A stretch of DNA of 64,000 nucleotides. It comes from Ciona savignyi. Lineage: Eukaryota; Chordata; Ascidiacea; Phlebobranchia; Cionidae. The notes below the pieces were generated by a model that did not search any database, had not been told where the DNA came from, and was given only the letters and a program-made list of their open reading frames with translations. Of the stretch, positions 50,801-62,332 are shown one piece after another. Position 1 is the first letter of the stretch. Every line of letters starts with the position of its first letter. The stretch is from assembly GCA_000149265.1 (NCBI GenBank), contig CH002721.1, forward strand, positions 935,503 through 999,502, written 5' to 3'. The translations under genes and the position numbers were made by a program.

Positions 50801-51358
50801 TGCCCGGTTCTATGAGTTTACTATTACTGCTACTGGGCACTTTACATTCCATGCTAGGCTCATTTCTCGGCCTTTTCCTAGACGGCGCGAAGAACGATTC
50901 AATACTTGCTTGGCTCATGATTACTCAATTACTTACTTAATGTATAGCGCTACGTTTTATTTATTGTATCACTAACCTTTCCATGAATCACGCAATAATC
51001 GATCGGTTGGTCCTTATTTAAAACCCCAATTGTTGACGTAATAATTTTTATTATGAAACGTGTTATCAGTCATGCGTATAGCGCGTGGTCGGGTCCAAAG
51101 TTCATGGTTTGTATTGCAGTTAGCCATGGCTTAGTTTAAGATCGAAAAAAGATATCGCAGACAAATAAAACAGATCCGGATAGCGCAATTTTTTAAAATT
51201 AGCACTTTTTAGTTGTAACAATAAAAACAGATTGAAAAAATTACGTAATGCGTGAAAAAACTGAGGTGGCAAGTATAGTATATTTTGTATGTTGCCACCC
51301 CGCATTTTTTTTCTGGGGAGGCATGCCACCCCTGCCACCCCGGGAATCGACGCCAGTG
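47831..51358 (-). mobile_element. Complete hAT DNA transposon with open transposase
   Basis: The left end starts CATAGGCGTCGATT and the right end is the complement of CACTGGCGTCGATT, giving a 14-bp inverted repeat with two mismatches. The octamer GTGGTGGT lies on both sides (47823-47830 and 51359-51366), the exact 8-bp target duplication expected for hAT. Inside each end are repeated GGGGTGGC words (near 47870, and several in both orientations at 51290-51345), which could be transposase binding sites. The 3.5-kb unit encodes one intact two-exon transposase, so this may be an autonomous and recently inserted copy. Confidence 0.85.
48381..50918 (-). CDS. hAT transposase, two exons, 757 codons, intact
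   Basis: Exon 1 is 50918-50469 and exon 2 is 50204-48381. The intron of 264 bases has CAG/GTAATT and TATATAG borders, and the frame continues across it (SALQ/VVLEE). Residues about 70-150 form a TTF-type zinc finger (C91, C94, H136, H142). Residues about 200-400 match the DUF4371/hAT catalytic core: Asp277 in SLIIDETSDI, Asp343 in GQGYDGGSN, and a CTGHQLNLV motif at 371-379. The C-terminal hAT dimerisation region follows (YVVLPTSSCEAERSFSVLRR), with the probable catalytic Glu at 696. The layout resembles transposases annotated as ZMYM1-like or DUF4371 proteins in animals. The N-terminus (MSQASIESFF, APSRKRPRNE) looks like a nuclear localisation region. No stop or frameshift was found in either exon. 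It catalyses cut-and-paste movement. Domestication is possible in principle, but the surrounding inverted repeats and target duplication argue for a transposon. Confidence 0.88.
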
Positions 51359-51366
51359 GTGGTGGT

Positions 51367-52460
51367 TAAACACGTGGTTGACACTCCGGTGCAAGAAGCA
51401 AAACCGAAGGATAACGTATGAATCAATCAATCGCGAGAAGAACTTATTTGTAACCATCAAATGTCAAATATGACCTTGCGATATTAATGTAAGTAGAGTG
51501 AAAATGTGTTTTTTGATAATTTTTTTAAAATGTTTATATGCTGGTTAGCTGAAGAAGCGCAATTGGGAATTTGTTATGGAAACAAACTTAACAGACGTCC
51601 CCTACAATAAACTACCTATTCGGCTGTGGACTGGTAGATCTCTATACTTAGGAAATCATGTAGATGACAAAATATGAATGGAATTGACACGGCCAATTGT
51701 GGCCAACTGTTTGGTTGCACAACCATCAGAAAACGGTTTGCTATCCAGCTTGGCCGTCAACATCGATAAATTTTGTCACCTGAACCAAGTGAAAAATAAT
51801 AAATTATAACACTGTGTATATATCCTAGTGATTATTCCAATAACACAACTGAACCTTCATTTGCTTTTATGTCAAAGATCCGGGTCCGACAACACAGAAA
51901 CATAAATGAAAATTGCAAAAAAAGACTTGTAAATAAATATAAGGTATTGCATATGATTTGTTTGTGTCTTACTGTTTAGCGATAGAATTGGTATGCTGTA
52001 TTTGAAAAAACAGTATTTGTTTAACCATAAGTCTTTAATATTTACACAATTTTGCCATTATTATAATGATGCTTTATTTCATCCAGGGGTTTATTATGTT
52101 TTCCTTCGACGTTTGACTTCAGCAACATTTTGTAGTCATATGAAATAAAGAGAAACAAAGATATAAATCTTCTCTCGCTCTTGGAAGAGATAAAAACAAG
52201 TTCAAACCGAATGGTTTGTTGCACATCAACAGTTACCCCTGAAATGCAAACAATTAGTTGACTGCTCAAGGAATAGGATAGAAAATTATTTTTTAATCCG
52301 TGTAAATGAATAACGGGGGTTGGTATGATGGAGACATACATGGGTTCTAAGTGGGTCAACCCCTACTCTCCAGCGGCTGGTTTTGACCCAACAACCTTTT
52401 AGGTTAGAAGAGATCTGGCATTAAACGGACCTTAATTAAGAAGATAGTGGTGGGATCAAT
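51367..52460. other. Intergenic, no gene recognised
   Basis: This lies between the hAT element and the 3' end of the RGS gene. There is one 105-codon minus frame at 52359-52042 with no recognisable domain and no splice context; I see no reason to call it a gene. Confidence 0.4.
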
Positions 52461-52464
52461 AAGG

Positions 52465-52712
52465 TTGGTGTGTGTGTGCTTTTGGCGCAGCGTAACTTAT
52501 ATGGGTGTGTTTGTATGTGCGGTGTGACGTGGGGGGGTGCGTGTGACATTACGTTTGACTGGTGTGTGTGTGGCGTGACATTGGATGGGGGTGGGTGCGT
52601 GCGGCTTGATGTATTGGATGAAGGATGTTATTGAGGCGTTATGTATTTATTGGTTGTGTAGTGTGTGACGTTTGGTTGTATGCGGCGTGACGTTTGGGTA
52701 TGTGCAGCGTAA
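52465..52712. repeat. GT-rich degenerate minisatellite
   Basis: About 250 bases are made of variants of GTGTGCGGCGTGACGTTTGG-like words (GGTGTGTGTGTGGCGTGACA, GTATGCGGCGTGACGTTTGG). The plus strand is strongly G/T-biased. It begins 16 bases beyond the stop codon of the RGS gene, so it probably lies in the 3' UTR, where the transcript would be C/A-rich. Confidence 0.75.
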
Positions 52713-52728
52713 TTAAGATTTAATGCCT

Positions 52729-55700
52729 TTACTTCTCTGGGTCCCCAGAATCTTCTGGCTTTTTCTTCGGCAGGAACTGGGAAAGTCTCCAAATTCTGAA
52801 ACAAGATATGTTTTCATATCGAATCAGATTTACAGTAAATTAGTGACTACTTTCGATGCTACAACCTTTTCAATTAAAGTCAATGTAACAAACTGCCAGA
52901 CTATTTGGCCAGATTTATGGTATTAAAAATATATTGAATCCATGTATGTTTTAAACACCAGGTTTGTACACACGTTTTACAATCCTAACAATTCAATCTA
53001 CTACACATGAAACAATTCTTACTTCGGTAAGCCGCCTTTCTCTTTCCTGCAAAGAAAGTAATGATTTAAAGTTTTAATAAAATTTATCCACATTTAGAAA
53101 ACAAATCACGCCACACATTAATTATTATTAAATGACATTTAAACATCTACTTATAAATAACTTCAAACTTATAGAAGAAACCGTTTTAAATTCTTGCATT
53201 TCATAAAATAATTTAAATAACACTTGGTGAATGAATACATCACCTGGGTTTGCATGGGTGTTTTGCGTTGTTTAACGCTTCTTTATAAATGGGCGAGGTT
53301 AGAAATCTTTTGTACGAGTCCTTTCTCATGAGCGTGTAGATGTGGTCTAACGCGGTGTCAAAAATGTGACGTGATTTATTCGCTTTCAGCTCCTGTTTCA
53401 CATGCTTCACTATGGTGGTGTCGATGTTTACTGGTGTGCTTCCGTTGGGCGATATGTAGTCACTATAAAATAATGGGTTTATCAATACAAATAAATATAT
53501 GTAAATGGTCATTTATTTTTAAACGACAAAAAAACAAAAAATTTAACTTTTTTATGTAATTTTTATTACACACAGGTAAAATGTTTTATTTAACTTTCAT
53601 GTTGTTTGCTTGAATTCTTTGTTTGTTGAGTGCCTGATTTTTTGTAACTTTTGATTGACCAGAACGATTGTAGTGTGTTGTCTATGATGAAATCATTTTT
53701 TTAGTTTTAGTTAAAACCCTCAATCCACATAGTTAAGGCTAGATCCCAGTTTTGGAGATTAGGAAAAATAAGTGATAGAATTCTACTCAGATTTATTTTT
53801 GCTGTTGTTTGTTTTATCATATATTGCTGTGGTTTATTTTATCATAAACTTGTTTAATTAAATTAACAAAAAGTGACCCCGAAATTGCGGATTGATGCTC
53901 TACAGTTACTCCTCTGGGCTACCCAGGCTCTATGTGTTTTGCTGTTTACGGTAGAAGTCTATATTTGCACTTACGTAAATATAGATTTTATTAGTTGCTC
54001 TACTTCTTTCTCCTTTGCACACTTCAAGTTCACCACTTCGCAGTAAAAGTAAAGGTTTTCATCACTGAATTCTTTCTTCAAATGTTCTTCAAAATATTGC
54101 TGTCCGATTTCGCTTTGTATCAGCATCTCAAAACTTAATCCCCAACTTTTTGCTTCTAGTTTTGAAGGCCCCGATTCCCTGTGTGTTTTAATTACTAATG
54201 TAGTTGCAATATCAAATGTGATTATATTTTGATGGGCATGTCCGACCATATGTTGAAAAGTAGTGTACTGGTAGCTAAGCTACATAGTCAGAGGATAGTC
54301 TCTATCACATACAACACACATTATATCCACTTATTTAAATTCCGGTGAATAATTGATACATTTTTAAAAACAGCTTACGGTTGCGGCCAGGAGTCTCTCA
54401 GAGTATCAGCTCGCCACGGGTTGTAGTATGTTGTCGCGTCTTGGAAGAACGGGTCGATTGCCATCCATTCTGTACAAACTGTCATGATCCTGCCAAGAAA
54501 ATATCAACTTGAATGGTAAGGATACAATACATTTAAAATAAAATGGCGTAATGCTGCAATCTGTACTTCATTTCACAAATAACAGAACACCCTAACTGTT
54601 GCCTGGTTGAAACCAGCTGCTGGTATTTCCCTGTGCCCACAAGCAAAAAAAAAAAACATTTAACAGTAAATTAAATAGTAGGCTCAGCAAAACTAAAGTA
54701 ACTCCAATATACAGCATACGTCAGTGAGCATGAGATAATCTGATGATTGCTGAATCCACTGCATCATTCCCTCCCTGGAGCAAAAAGTAGGTTATTTCAT
54801 TTTATTCCCCTTTTTACGACCGTAAGTTTGATCTTAAGTAGTTTGAAAGGATTTTTGTTAGGATATGGGTGTATTTGAGTTAAAATGTATAACTCAACTT
54901 GATTAGTATAAATATTTGTTTGAGTTAAAATTTATTTTGAGTTAGTGGTATAAATATCATACGGGTATACTTTACCGGGTGCAACTTGTTGCCAAGACTT
55001 TTGTTGGGGATTTAGCATGAGTTTTCTTCTTTTCTTTTTTACCTGAAATTTTAGTGAATTTTTAAGGTTTACATTGCAATAAATCCAATTTCACCACTAG
55101 TTCAAATAAAACTTTGTATACTAAAAGACTTCTGAATAAAACCAAGCACTAATTTGAACTCGTTTCCAATTACAATGTTCTTACCATTAAATAATTAGTC
55201 ATACAACTGTAACATAATAACACAGGGGGTTGTTAAGAATGCATTCAATAAATTAGTGAAGTGTTTAATGGGTGTGTTAAAAGAATGGCTCGCAATGTTT
55301 GAAACTAAGTAAAATCAGAGCCCCTCTGGATTTAAGTATACACACACTACATTTTGTCATACTGTGGCGTAAAAAGTTGATTAATGACACTCTTAACAGT
55401 AAGTGACTTGGTACCAAAGTGCAGCCAATTAAGAGTGCACTAAGTTAACTGCGTGCTGTTTTCTGAATTGTGTCCTTGATAGTCATCAGTGGGTGGAAAA
55501 ATTTTGTTAAAGAATGTTAGTTAGTATACAGTTATTCTCTGATAACTCATGCCTACACCGGTTAGTCTGGCGGTTTATTGAAAAGCCTTTCAACCGAAGG
55601 GTGCAGATTCGAAACTGTTTGCTAGCTAGTCGATTGTGTCGTTGTGCAAGACTTTTAACGGATATTGCCTGAACCCAGCTGATTAATGGGTTTTACCAAA

Positions 55701-58700
55701 TTAAAGGAACATGTAAATCATATACAACACAATGCAATAGCTCCGTTAGCCTGACGGTGGGCGCGATGTGATCTGACAATTGCCCGTGTGCTAACCCCCT
55801 TGTTTTCCCCATTTACGGGGATATACATGAATATCCTTCTGTCCCACAGTCTAAATTACAATGTGTTGACGAACGGCATTTTATTGCTCTTACCACTTGG
55901 GCCAGGCCACACGCAAACAAATTTTAATTTGAATCAATTAGATGTTCAATGCCTGTCATTACCATCGTAATGGCTTATTGTTTTCATTAAAACATCAAAC
56001 AGGTTTCAGATAAAATTACCTTTTACATTCGTCTTCGAATACGAATTAAATTTCCGGTTCATTCCCCTGATTGCGTTGCTCCACGTGTTCACTTTAGTGC
56101 TGCCCACAAACTTCTGGTACATCTGCGGCCGGTTCACCCTCCAGTATGCGAATTCCTGCCATCTCTTGATCGTCTGGTCCACAGCGCAACACTGACTTAA
56201 TAAACTGGAAATAATTTTGAGGTTTAAATCGAGTTTATCATAGGTAGTTCAGACCAAGTGAATTTATTTAAATTGATTAAAAATACACCATACACTTACT
56301 TCTCTTTTGTTGCAGTTGACACTTCCACGAAATTCCATCTCAAGTTCATGTTCTTCTCAACTTTGCTCAAATATTTCTGCAATACATATTTAGTTGTTGT
56401 TTGTTTCTACGATAAAAAACACGAAGCAGGGCCGTTGTTAAAAATTTGGAAAACTCGATAACATCGGCAAAACAACAGTCGTTAAAACACGTTTAAAATT
56501 CAATCGATTAAGTTTCGGCATATTTAGAGGTTGCCGCTAAACCTACATGTCCCAAAGTTCTCATGATTGTCTAATAACTAGTCATTTTATTGTGCACGCC
56601 AGCTCTATATAAAATAGCTCTTATCTTGGAATCGAGTTGTACTATATTGACGGTAAGATAGGTGTCTGCGTAATTTATGCATAACTAATTACTACAAGGG
56701 TGTTTTATTTCCGGTTGTGTCTTTGAGCAAGGCTCTTAACGGACGTTGCCTGAAACCAGCGGATTAATGGGTTCTACTAAATTGACAGAACGTGTGAATC
56801 GTACACAACACACTGCATTAGTTCCGATAACCCGGCGGTGGGCGCGAGATGATGTGACGATCGTCTACAGTCTTATGGTCAAATCGCTACAGTTTTGCTT
56901 AACCTATTAAAACTGGGTTCAGGCTTTGCCCAAGAACATCATTACATTTTGATTTATTATTTTTTGGGGCTGATAGGACCAACACGCAACCGATAATTGA
57001 TCTAACCCACACACTACAATATCTTCGGTAATAAATTTTCATGCTTTATCCCGTAAACAAGAAAAGGGCATTAGGCCTTTTACAGGTGCCTTACTCCCAT
57101 GACCAGAGTGATTACAGTGTATTATAATGACGTTCCTTCAGCTTTAGTACAACCCTTAATGTCATTAATCCAGTCGATGTCTGCTTTGTTCCTGAAGTCG
57201 GAAAGCAATGTCGAATCTACATTCTTTCGGCTAAAAGGCGACGCCTTAACCCACCAAGCTATTCGGCCCTACAATAAAATATACATAATAACATTTGCTT
57301 CACCGATTCAAATTCGTCCAATGGAATGTCACTACTATGGTGTTCCCGGGATAGAAGATAGCATGCTGTAAAAGAAAGAAAGTGATATAAATATGATAGA
57401 TCTGTCGTCAATTGTCGTGATCCCTGGTTGGGTTATATACTGGTTGTTGGGATAAATATAATCCTTGTTTAAAACTATTTCGTTGCCTTCATTTGCCAGT
57501 TCTAGATTTATATTTATGGAAGTAAAAACCATTCCCTTTTCCAATAAAGATTTGACACATTGCACGTCGGATAATCTTCCCAGTTTATTTATAAACGTCA
57601 AATTGAGCCACTGGTTCAAAACAACGTCACGTAAAGTTGTACACGAGCCCTACCCTTTAGAATGGAACTTAGTTCTTCAAACACTGTACTAATATTAGAT
57701 TTAATATCAGGAAAAAACTCGGAACCTAACACAGTTACCATTGAGCAGGCGTGCACCAAATACTGATACAATAAGTTAAAAGCAAAAGTATACATATTTT
57801 GTCAAAACAATGACTCTGAATATAGCATAAGTATTTTCCATAGAGCCCCGAGTGAAGAGTCTTCTCCTGCAGACTCAGTTATTGACAGGTAGCCTATACA
57901 CATTTGAACAACATCATCTAACAGTTTAATTAAAATAAACGAAAATCACAAACAAACTAACCGTGGTCGGTTTCCGATGCTGCCAGCGTAGCAGTTGGCC
58001 AGTAGAACGGACTCTATGTAAGAACATGTTAAAAGGTTAAAATCGGATGCAAATTTCTCATACACGTAAAAGGAAAACATGCGTTTATTACTCGACGATT
58101 GCCAGATCAATGTTGGTTTGGCGAATGCGACGCAAACGTTACCCCTTCTTAGTCCACTGAGTGCGGAAACGACCTTCTAATGGCCTGCTCAGAACACTCT
58201 ATAATCCGTTAAATATATGACACACCGCATACTTCGTTCAGACGCTTACTTGGTATGCAAGTGCAATGAAAAAAACGGTTCTAGTGACAAGCCCATCATG
58301 GGTTTTAAACTTGTTGGGCTCGTCATCACTTGGCTCGGATAAAAAAAAAGATATGCAAGTGTAATTTGTGGAAAAGGGATGTGTTTTATCAGCGTTATTA
58401 TTTGTTCACCACAACGCATAAAGTTGCACCTGGAATTTTGTATGCATGGTATTACCTGGAACCTGTAGAATGTATCCTCTTGGTCTGGGAGAGTAATGGT
58501 CGATATCTCCCAGCCGAATTTGCACGGGTAGATGTAGCCAATTCGGCATAATAATGTGGCCAGGTGGCTCGCCTCTGTACAAAAGTATTTGATAATACAA
58601 TTCTTTGTACACTTTATTTAAATTGGCAATGAGGCGGCGTCCATGGGCAGGTTAACCGATATAACAGCTGGACCTCACTCAGCCCAATGGTTGGGGGAAC

Positions 58701-60595
58701 CGACACTCTGGTTGGTCCGTTGAGTCTTTAGGCAAGATACCTAACGGACATTACCCAGTGGATTGTGAGTTCTGCCGAAAGTGGGGAAAACGTCTCGATC
58801 ATATATAACTCGCTGTAATAGCTATGGGAACCCAACTAGGGGTCGAAGCTTACGATGAAAGCCCGTGTGGTAACGGCCCTTACATTTCCCATTCACTTAA
58901 TCGCCTGTCGGTTGGCGTAACTAGAACATCTGGCTGCCTAATTGTTTGCGCACTTCAACAAAGCATTTACCCGACCTTACCAGTGGACCTACGTCTTTCT
59001 TCGTTTTGGAATCAATAAAATAATAAAGTAGCACAGTGTAGCAGAATAAATATTAAGGTTTATCCCCCAATCCGTCAGTGATATACTTAACTTCTTTAAC
59101 AAGCAACACGGCCGACTGGCTCGCCGTTTAAAAGGTAATATAACCACGTGTCCCACTTACCACGGTTTGTCTGGATATTCAAGTTTGTCATAAGCCATTC
59201 AATTAATGCTGCTGCCGTGAACGCGTCCGGTACACCATATTTGTGGCATTCGAGCTTCGAAGTGCATTGGATCGTGTTGGCCGAGTCGCATACGGTGGCG
59301 CTGGTTTGCATCGTCGTTCTGAGCTTTTTCTCTCCCCACTGCATCTGGCTCATTAGTGAAGCGATCTGGAATGCGAGTTTGAAATCAGATCTACAGATGG
59401 ATGTGTGCACATACACACGAACGTGAACCTGGCTAGACCGACTGGCAAGGTCAATCCGTTAAAACGCTTGTCATCAGGCGAAAGGTTGTTGGATCGAAAC
59501 CACTAGGCTATTCGTTTGTGTTCTTGAGACAAAGCACACGGACATCGCCTTATAACCCAGTCGATCAATAATTTGAATTAAAACAATAGAAGTTTCTCGA
59601 TTATATACAACACACATTAAATATGCCTCAATTTCCCGTCGGTGGGCGCGAGATAGTCTAACGATTCCCCATGTAATAATGCCCCTTGCATAGACGAATC
59701 AAAGGAGATAAATAAACCTTAACATTCGTATCCTGTCGACATTAGAGCTTTTGTTATGCCATTGCATGTGGAAAGTGTTACGTTTCATTGTACTCCTATC
59801 TATTGGAAATAGCTCCTCGGAGTTTTAAGAGAAATATAACGAGAATCGTGACATTCTGCATACATTGTTCGACAATAGGCCAATCGCCTGTAGCGAATCA
59901 ATACAAGGACCATGTGAAGCACAAAGTTTACCTTGACATAGACGTACTGACGCGGGGGGAATTTTAAACCTTGTCCGTCTGCTGTGTCCGAATCCTCCTG
60001 GAGAAAATGAGAATTCTTTATCTTTTAAACTTCAGATCGAATAATATAATCCTGTTGCACTACGCTCACGTCGAATTGATTGAACCCAGTGGATTAATGG
60101 GGTGACTAGAAACTACATCAATATTTTCAGCATCATATTAGCTATTTTAATACCCAATATGGATTTAAAGATGTTCTCACTTTCGACTGTCTTAAACCGC
60201 CCGTGCGTTTTTGAAATTGTGGGGATAAACATACGGATAAAAAAGCTTTGTGGATTAGTGCATGCATTTCAGCCGAAGGGTTGCAGATTCGAAACTGGTC
60301 ACTAGCTAGTTGTTTACATTTTCCAACCACAACTGCGTTGGTGGGTTATACAAAAATGAAAGGAATTAAACATACGAAATAATAGATAGCTTCGGTAACT
60401 CAACGGTGAAAGCGATGTAACCCGACGATTGTCCATGTACTAACTAACGTCTACTGCGATTCCCAATCATTGGATAAACATAAATATCCCATTTTAACAA
60501 AAGCCTCCTAATTCAGCCACTGACCAGAGTTTCAACTTTAAGCGTCACTTCATTGTCCGATTTCGGCGTTCCAATGAGCATTTCCCCATGTTTAT
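52729..60595 (-). CDS. R7-family regulator of G-protein signalling (RGS6/7/9/11-like), 5' end missing
   Basis: Thirteen exons with matching phases: 60595-60525, 59997-59932, 59365-59161, 58574-58456, 58013-57962, 57917-57815 (or to 57809), 56204-56020, 55042-54976, 54489-54379, 54178-53975, 53462-53244, 53046-53023 (24 bp) and 52795-52729 with a TAA stop. A DEP domain spans exons 3-4 (GVPDAFTAAALIEWLMTNLN; TLLCRIGYIYPC; DTFYRFQ). A DHEX-type helical part follows (SPFYWPTATLAASETDH; EFAYWRVNRPQMYQ). Then comes a short GGL-like segment ending MTVCTEWMAIDPFF and YYNPW, then the RGS domain (WGLSFEMLIQSEIGQQYFEE; KKEFSDENLYFYCEV; DTALDHIYTLMRKDSYKRFL). R7 proteins bind a G-beta-5 subunit through GGL and speed GTP hydrolysis on Galpha-i/o; that role is inferred from the domains. 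The N-terminus before DEP is longer than in vertebrate R7 proteins, and the first exon lies further upstream. The GGL helix looks reduced, or one exon was missed around 54.7 kb. Confidence 0.85.
55552..55840 (+). mobile_element. tRNA-derived SINE in an RGS intron
   Basis: This is a full-length but diverged copy: AAGCCTTTCAACCGAAGGGT, AACTGTTTGCTAGCTAGTCG, CCTGAACCCAGCTGATTAAT, GGTGGGCGCGATGTGATCTG and ATGAATATCCT at the end. It lies in the opposite orientation to the gene. Confidence 0.8.
56398..56510. repeat. Short dispersed repeat (also at 38405-38520)
   Basis: GTTTCTACGATAAAAAACACG, AAAATTTGGAAAACTCG and CGGCAAAACAACAGTCGTTA correspond to the 38-kb copy in order and spacing. It is intronic here. 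Confidence 0.55.
56712..56872 (+). mobile_element. tRNA-derived SINE, 5'-truncated, in an RGS intron
   Basis: It begins in the body (TGTCTTTGAGCAAGGCTCTT) and continues CCAGCGGATTAATGGGTTC, CACAACACACTGCATTAG and GGTGGGCGCGAGATGATGTG. Head and tail are missing. Confidence 0.75.
58670..58900 (+). mobile_element. tRNA-derived SINE, strongly diverged
   Basis: The order of body words survives with many changes: TTAGGCAAGATACCTAACGG, ACATTACCCAGTGGATTGTG, ATATATAACTCGCTGTAATAGC and TTTCCCATTCAC. The central GGGCGCGA box is replaced by unrelated bases. It is an old copy. Confidence 0.5.
59430..59735 (+). mobile_element. tRNA-derived SINE, diverged
   Basis: Head-like CCTGGCTAGACCGACTGG, then GGCGAAAGGTTGTTGGATCG, CCCAGTCGATCAATAATTTG, ATATACAACACACATTAAAT and CGGTGGGCGCGAGATAGTCT. 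The copy is full length but old, in an RGS intron. Confidence 0.6.
60078..60500 (+). mobile_element. Rearranged tRNA-derived SINE
   Basis: A detached body word (TGAACCCAGTGGATTAATGG) lies at 60082. A separate copy begins at about 60240 with GGATTAGTGCATGCATTTCA, GGGTTGCAGATTCGAAACTG and GTCACTAGCTAGTTG, and continues to GTAACCCGACGATTGTCCAT and an ATAAATATCCC end. The GGGCAAGGCAC part is lost. Confidence 0.6.
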
Positions 60596-60599
60596 CTGG

Positions 60600-61580
60600 A
60601 AAGAAAATGTTAATTACAGGCTACACTGATCGCTAGTTGACGAAACTGCTGAATTTTTCATGTCAGCAACCGAACGAAGATGGTTTGTCAAGTAACCGAT
60701 TAATTATTTACAACCAAAGTTTAAAGATTGAAGTTAACTGAATTACTGGTTTATGTATAGGCTTCATTTATTCCGAGTAACGGCCGCGTCTTGTTTCTGC
60801 ATTCGTTATGAAGCATGTTTGTTTAAAGATACTTTAGGGTAGTGCGTTTTTCGTCAGTTGACAAACTAAAAAACAACCTGATGTTAGGAGTTTTGATTCA
60901 AAAGGGTATTTTCTCCAATTACTGCGACGTCAAAAATAAATGACGCAATTAAAATAACGAAACACTTCCCTAGTCAACTATAACACAAAGAATATCATAG
61001 CAATTTGAAGAAACCTTACATAAATCTGGTTTACCACATACATAATAACGTCGATAATATTTCAACGAAATATATTATCCCTATTGTTCCAAGTTTACGT
61101 AGTTCTTGAGGATCAATACAGTTGCGGTTACTTGCGACATTCGATATCCTGGCATTGCACGTAGGTTGCATCCTTATTGCGAGAAGTTGACGTTTAGCCA
61201 GAAGTTGCGAGTGTAATTTACGCGACCAAAGAGAGTTCAACTTACGATGTACGGATAATATTATTCCTGAAACGCGCGTGACAAGAAAAAACGCAGCAAA
61301 TCGCCTCCTTTCGAGTGTCATAGACTTACCACAAATATGTTTGTAGATTTATCCAGTTTAATTTGTCAGAATTGCGCTGGAACATTTGCAAAGGCTATAT
61401 TAATTATTTGCGAATTGTAAATGCTAAGATACCTAATGCCACTACCTTTAAATATTGATCGTCGCCAAAACGCATTTAAACTTGAAATTAAATTACAATG
61501 ACAAATTTTACAATGGCAAAAGGGATTATATCCTTTATTGCCTTTGTTGTGGACTCTTAATTTTTAAGTTCAGCCCCCAT
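60600..61580. other. Upstream of the identified RGS exons, no gene recognised
   Basis: The first coding exon or promoter of the RGS gene could be here, but I found no ATG exon with a matching donor (phase 1). The 96-codon minus frame at 61321-61031 has a Met and a basic start but no clear link to the RGS frame. Confidence 0.3.
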
Positions 61581-61581
61581 C

Positions 61582-61670
61582 CCTTTTTCGAATTTTAATA
61601 TTAAAGATGCCTTTTTCGAAGTTTAATATTAAAGATGCTATTTTCGAAGTTTAATATTAAAGATGCCGTT
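61582..61670. repeat. 28-bp tandem repeat, three copies
   Basis: The unit TTTTTCGAAGTTTAATATTA plus AAGATGCC recurs at exactly 28-bp spacing (TTAATATTAAAGAT at 61595, 61623 and 61651). The copies are nearly identical. Confidence 0.85.
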
Positions 61671-61757
61671 TTTGTCTAGAAGGTTATCACTTTTGTTACG
61701 GAAATTACTTAAAATAAATAATTTATTGCATCTAAAGAAAATTAATTTCTAAATGAA

Positions 61758-61857
61758 NNNNNNNNNNNNNNNNNNNNNNNNNNNNNNNNNNNNNNNNNNN
61801 NNNNNNNNNNNNNNNNNNNNNNNNNNNNNNNNNNNNNNNNNNNNNNNNNNNNNNNNN
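61758..61857. other. Assembly gap (100 N)
   Basis: One hundred Ns, the same length as the gap at 17137, so a placeholder rather than a measured size. Confidence 0.95.
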
Positions 61858-62084
61858 ATCGGAACGGTTGCTTTTGTTGAAGCCACGATTGTTTTCCTTG
61901 TAAAATAATAAAACCACAATTAGTTTTACTAAGAGAGGCTTCGATCCGTGGTCGTTGCTATGAGTTTTATTTAAACAGGCACACTGTTTAAATCGGCCGT
62001 GCAAACTATTCGGCCGCAAGACCGTTTTCCCCTTTCTATCAGATTTAGTTTAACGTCCGTGGTGACCGTTTTATTCACCTTGTA

Positions 62085-62332
62085 CAGGGGTCGGGCAACC
62101 TGCGACTCTTTCACCCTTCTAATGCCTATTAATTTTATTGCTGCTGTAGAAAGCGCTTAATAAGGTAAACGGCCATGTATAGGTGAAATAAACAAAAAAA
62201 CACTACCGTATTTATCTTACACATTATTGTTTTCCTTTTATTGCGAACAATTAGTTTTGTGGCTTCTTGTGATTTATTTTTTGTGGAATATCGAATAAAA
62301 TAGCTCAAAGTGCCAAAGGTTGCCAACCCTTG
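62085..62332. mobile_element. Small hAT-type MITE
   Basis: The left end CAGGGGTCGGGCAACCTGCG and the complement of the right end (CAAGGGTTGGCAACCTTTGG) form an imperfect inverted repeat of the CAGGGGT-GGCAACC type. The flanking octamers ACCTTGTA and GCCTAGTT agree at five of eight bases, which could be a decayed target duplication. There is no coding capacity. Confidence 0.55.

Noticed and set aside
54726-54775. Possible extra GGL exon of the RGS gene (EGMMQWIQQSSDYLM)
   Set aside because: It enters in the right phase but leaves in phase 0, which does not fit the next exon (needs phase 2). Kept out of the model.
61031-61321. 96-codon minus frame as the first RGS exon
   Set aside because: No donor in the needed phase joins it to the exon at 60595, and the peptide does not resemble an R7 N-terminus.
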